Made by a program: the position numbers and the translations under genes. Below are positions 12,709-15,106 of a stretch of DNA of 15,106 nt, piece by piece; position 1 is the stretch's first letter; each line of letters starts with the position of its first letter. Where the stretch lies: contig JAADHP010000020.1 of the NCBI GenBank assembly GCA_013151785.1, positions 1-15,106 on the forward strand. The letters run 5' to 3'. Under the pieces are notes generated by a model, which made no database searches, had not been told where the DNA came from, and saw only the letters and a program-made list of their open reading frames with translations. Source of the DNA: Nitrospirota bacterium. Its GTDB lineage: Bacteria; Nitrospirota; Thermodesulfovibrionia; Thermodesulfovibrionales; JdFR-85.

Positions 12709-13726
12709 TGTCTTGTCCTCCTTTGATTTCTTTTATTGTCTTTTCAAGCTCCTTGACCTTCTTGTGAATATCAGGTAGTAGTTCCAACGTTGCCCTGACT
12801 CTCAACCATTTAAAGTGAGACATTGCTGGTGAGCCAGAATATACTCCCTTTTTAACATCACCCATTACACCGCTTTGTGCGGTTACGATTGTGCCATCTT
12901 CGATAGTGGTATGGTCAGAGACGCCTACCTGTCCTGCGAGGGTAACATGGTTTCCCAGTCTGGTGCTTCCTGCAATTCCAACCTGGGCAACGATTATGCA
13001 GTGTTTACCTATATGTACATTATGTGCAATCTGAACAAGATTGTCAATTTTTGTGCCTTCACCGATAACCGTATTACCTGTGGTGGCGCGGTCAATCGTT
13101 ACTGATGCGCCTATTTCAACATCATCTTCAATAATTACACCACCTACCTGTGGGATTTTATAGTGCCTGTCAGCCTCGAAGACATAACCAAATCCGTCTG
13201 AACCTATAACTGTGCCCGCATGGATCCTGACACGGGAACCTATTACAACATTGTTATAAATGCTCACATTTGGGAAAATTACACAATCTGAGCCAATCTT
13301 TACATCTTCACCAATGAACACACCAGGATATATAATGGTTCTGTCACCAACAGTAGTATTCTCACCAACAAATACATGGGGATAAATGGTTGCATCTTTA
13401 CCAATCTGGGCAGTGCTGCAGACATGGGCTTCCTTACTTACTCCTGCAGATCCTTTTTTTTCGGGATAGAAGAGTTCCAGTACCTTTGCAAAGCCAATAA
13501 GAGGGTTTTTTACAACAAGCTGAGGGATCTTGAGGTCATCCAGTGCCTCACTGGTTATGACAGCAGATGCAGAGGATTGAGTTAGTTTTTTCAAATACTT
13601 CTTGCTTTTTATAAATGTGATCTCCCCTTCTCTGACATCCTCAAGGCCTGAAACACCCTTTATATCAACCTCTCCATTTCCAAGCAGTTCTGCATTTATA
13701 TGTTGAGCAATATCCCTTAATTTCAT
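12695..13726 (-). CDS. lpxD: UDP-3-O-(3-hydroxyacyl)glucosamine N-acyltransferase LpxD
   Basis: Adds the second 3-hydroxyacyl chain, from ACP to UDP-3-O-acylglucosamine, in lipid A synthesis. The 343 residues (E. coli 341) comprise an N-terminal uridine-binding domain (about 1-97), a left-handed beta-helix of hexapeptide repeats (about 98-315) and a charged C-terminal helix (about 318-340, KKVKELEKTIKEIKGG). Catalytic His235 lies in LVQIAHNVHIG, matching E. coli His239. GSDGFGYVF and the following loop are typical of LpxD and separate it from LpxA. Its ATG overlaps the skp stop by 4 bp (ATGA) and its end overlaps fabZ by 14 bp. The order skp-lpxD-fabZ-lpxA is conserved in many diderms. Confidence 0.97.
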   Translation of the reverse strand: MKLRDIAQHINAELLGNGEVDIKGVSGLEDVREGEITFIKSKKYLKKLTQSSASAVITSEALDDLKIPQLVVKNPLIGFAKVLELFYPEKKGSAGVSKEAHVCSTAQIGKDATIYPHVFVGENTTVGDRTIIYPGVFIGEDVKIGSDCVIFPNVSIYNNVVIGSRVRIHAGTVIGSDGFGYVFEADRHYKIPQVGGVIIEDDVEIGASVTIDRATTGNTVIGEGTKIDNLVQIAHNVHIGKHCIIVAQVGIAGSTRLGNHVTLAGQVGVSDHTTIEDGTIVTAQSGVMGDVKKGVYSGSPAMSHFKWLRVRATLELLPDIHKKVKELEKTIKEIKGGQDNDRD

Positions 13727-14244
13727 TTCTTCGTCTTGATCTCTTCGTTGTATCTTTTAATTACTTTGTCAGTTAGATCAATTGCACTGTCTGCGTATAG
13801 TATAAGCCCCTGTGCCTTTTCCAGTATAATGGTATAGTTCTCTTCTTTACCTATTTCCTGTACAACCTTAACCAGATCCTTCAGGATCTCCTTTGTAAGT
13901 TCTGCCTCCTTCTTTTTTACCTCTTCCTGTGAATCCTGCACGAATCTCTTGTATTCCCGTATCTTCCTGTCCAGTTCATCCTGTTTCTTCTTAAGGGCAT
14001 CTGCAGAGAGCAGGGATGCCTGTTTGTCTATCTCTGATTTTAATTTTTCTATCTCTGCACCACGTTCATCGATTATTTTTTGTTTTGCCTTGATAATCTC
14101 TTCGAGGCTGCTTTTGGCCCTTTTACCACCTTCAGACTCATTTAGTGCTTTTTGCAAGTCTACATAACCTATCTTTGCATCAAGGGCATAACTTACTCCC
14201 TGAAAGGCGAGTATTAAAAACAATATCAATACAAACCGCTTCAT
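13723..14244 (-). CDS. skp: OmpH/Skp-like periplasmic chaperone
   Basis: Predicted periplasmic holdase that guards unfolded outer-membrane proteins on their way to the BAM complex. Of 173 residues, 1-20 form a signal peptide (MKRFVLILFLILAFQGVSYA) with a likely cut before LDAKIG. The first strand IGYVDLQKAL is typical of OmpH. A long charged coiled coil follows (about 38-125, rich in Lys/Glu with EEIIKAKQKIIDERGAEIEK), and the C-terminal part ENYTIILEKAQGLILYAD rebuilds the trimerisation core. A strong AAAGGAGGAG precedes ATG 14244. It lies 38 bp after bamA and overlaps lpxD by 4 bp, the usual bamA-skp-lpxD order. Confidence 0.92.
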   Translation of the reverse strand: MKRFVLILFLILAFQGVSYALDAKIGYVDLQKALNESEGGKRAKSSLEEIIKAKQKIIDERGAEIEKLKSEIDKQASLLSADALKKKQDELDRKIREYKRFVQDSQEEVKKKEAELTKEILKDLVKVVQEIGKEENYTIILEKAQGLILYADSAIDLTDKVIKRYNEEIKTKK

Positions 14245-14282
14245 TATCTCCTCCTTTACAATTTATATTAGATTTTTTAACT

Positions 14283-15106
14283 TCAGAAGTATCCACCAAA
14301 GGAAAATTCTATTTTCCCCTGATCCTCGTCCTCGCGTCTGTCGAGATTATAACCGTATTCTATTCTGATAGGACCTAATGGAGACATCCATCTGATCCCG
14401 GCTCCAGTAGTGTATCTGAGGTCAGTGCCAAAGGTCTCAGAGGTATCATAGGCTCTACCTGCATCGAAAAAGACCACACCTTTTAATTTCAGGTCTGTTA
14501 TCAAAGGAAATATGTATTCTAAATTAAAAATGAGTTCTTTTGTACCACCAATTGGATCTCCGTTGTCATCCTTTGGCCCACCTTCACCAAAGCCCAGTCC
14601 TCTGACTGTATAGAGTCCTCCAACGTAGAATCGTTCATACAAAGGAAGCTTGTGATTGAAAAGTCCTGTAGCGTAACCGATCCTGCCCCTTGCAGCAAAG
14701 GTTGTCTCCCCTATGGGAAAGAACCATGATGAATCAAACAATCCCTTGATGAAAAAGTTGTTACCACCAAGTCCAGCATATGTAATGTAGAGGGAGTTCT
14801 TAGAACCTCTGTGGGGGTCAAGATAATTATCCCGTGTATCTCTTGATATGGCAGGTGTAATACTGCTGGTTATATTTGTTCCTTCCTGGTCTTTAACAAT
14901 ACTTGATGCACCCTCATCAATATTGGAAATGGTAACCTTTTCATATTTATAGGTGATGCTGGTGCTCCAGTATTCTCCAAATCTCTTTCCAAAACCTATT
15001 GTGCCACCTGTTGCCTTTCTATCGTAAGCTATGTAGTCTCTCTGTGTCCTGTAAAGACTTAAAGAAAATGATAGTGGCTTATCCATGAACCAGGGGTCTC
15101 TGTAGG
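14283..15106 (-). CDS. bamA: Outer-membrane assembly protein BamA, C-terminal part; 5' end outside the window
   Basis: Core of the BAM complex, which folds and inserts beta-barrel proteins in the outer membrane. The last 273 or so codons are present, open to the right edge; the visible part corresponds to most of the 16-stranded barrel, and the POTRA domains lie outside. Evidence: DPWFMDKPLSFSLSLYRT near the barrel start, repeated amphipathic strands, VRGLGFG (the VRGF-type motif of loop 6), GVVFFDAGRAY, GAGIRWMSPLGPIRIEYGYN, and a terminal phenylalanine after GGYF as expected for an outer-membrane barrel. It is the first visible gene of the skp-lpx operon. TamA is the main alternative, but the motifs and neighbours favour BamA. 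Confidence 0.93.
   Translation of the reverse strand, partial: YRDPWFMDKPLSFSLSLYRTQRDYIAYDRKATGGTIGFGKRFGEYWSTSITYKYEKVTISNIDEGASSIVKDQEGTNITSSITPAISRDTRDNYLDPHRGSKNSLYITYAGLGGNNFFIKGLFDSSWFFPIGETTFAARGRIGYATGLFNHKLPLYERFYVGGLYTVRGLGFGEGGPKDDNGDPIGGTKELIFNLEYIFPLITDLKLKGVVFFDAGRAYDTSETFGTDLRYTTGAGIRWMSPLGPIRIEYGYNLDRREDEDQGKIEFSFGGYF

Noticed and set aside
12900..12925. Partial resemblance to the dispersed repeat core (AGTGGTATGGTCAGAG) inside lpxD
   Set aside because: It encodes a normal hexapeptide turn (GVSDHTTIEDG) conserved in LpxD, lacks the inverted tips and is shorter than the true copies; taken as chance.

Overview
The window comes from a diderm (LPS-making, Gram-negative-type) bacterium with moderate GC. 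It carries lipid A genes, an outer-membrane assembly protein and a periplasmic chaperone, yet also the cdaA-cdaR-glmM cluster best known from Firmicutes. LpxI instead of LpxH, a DUF3536-type GH57 protein and a TorD-family chaperone fit Nitrospirota (Thermodesulfovibrionia-like) or a deltaproteobacterial lineage. That placement is inference; no rRNA or other phylogenetic marker is present.

Layout. (1) 1-1240, minus: 5' part of a MltD-like lytic transglycosylase with signal peptide, catalytic domain and a first LysM, cut by the window edge. (2) 1241-1326: a compact divergent promoter region whose two -35 elements overlap. (3) 1327-6522, plus: cdaA, cdaR (YbbR), glmM and comEC, overlapping or nearly touching, presumably one operon. 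It joins c-di-AMP synthesis to production of the cell-wall precursor glucosamine-1-phosphate, with a DNA-uptake channel gene appended. (4) 6536-8965, minus: GH57/DUF3536 protein, convergent with comEC. (5) 8966-9443: the only long non-coding stretch, filled by a 356-bp element with inverted ends and five internal hairpins. (6) 9444-15106, minus: bamA (3' part), skp, lpxD, fabZ, lpxA, lpxI, torD-like, atpZ, atpI, mostly overlapping, so likely one long operon. It covers outer-membrane protein assembly, the first lipid A steps, a molybdoenzyme-type chaperone and two ATP-synthase accessory membrane proteins.

The least expected signal is a dispersed repeat family. The intergenic element at 9046-9401 has perfect 12-bp terminal inverted repeats (TCCCAAATCCAG / CTGGATTTGGGA) and, inside each end, a shared core (ACTCTNCCANACCACTGCT in outward orientation). 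A shorter 91-bp relative with similar ends lies inside comEC at 4211-4301 and is read in frame, adding about 30 residues to a loop between two membrane segments. This resembles MITE-like or palindromic elements that invade coding sequence, such as the Rickettsia palindromic elements. No link to a known family is claimed.
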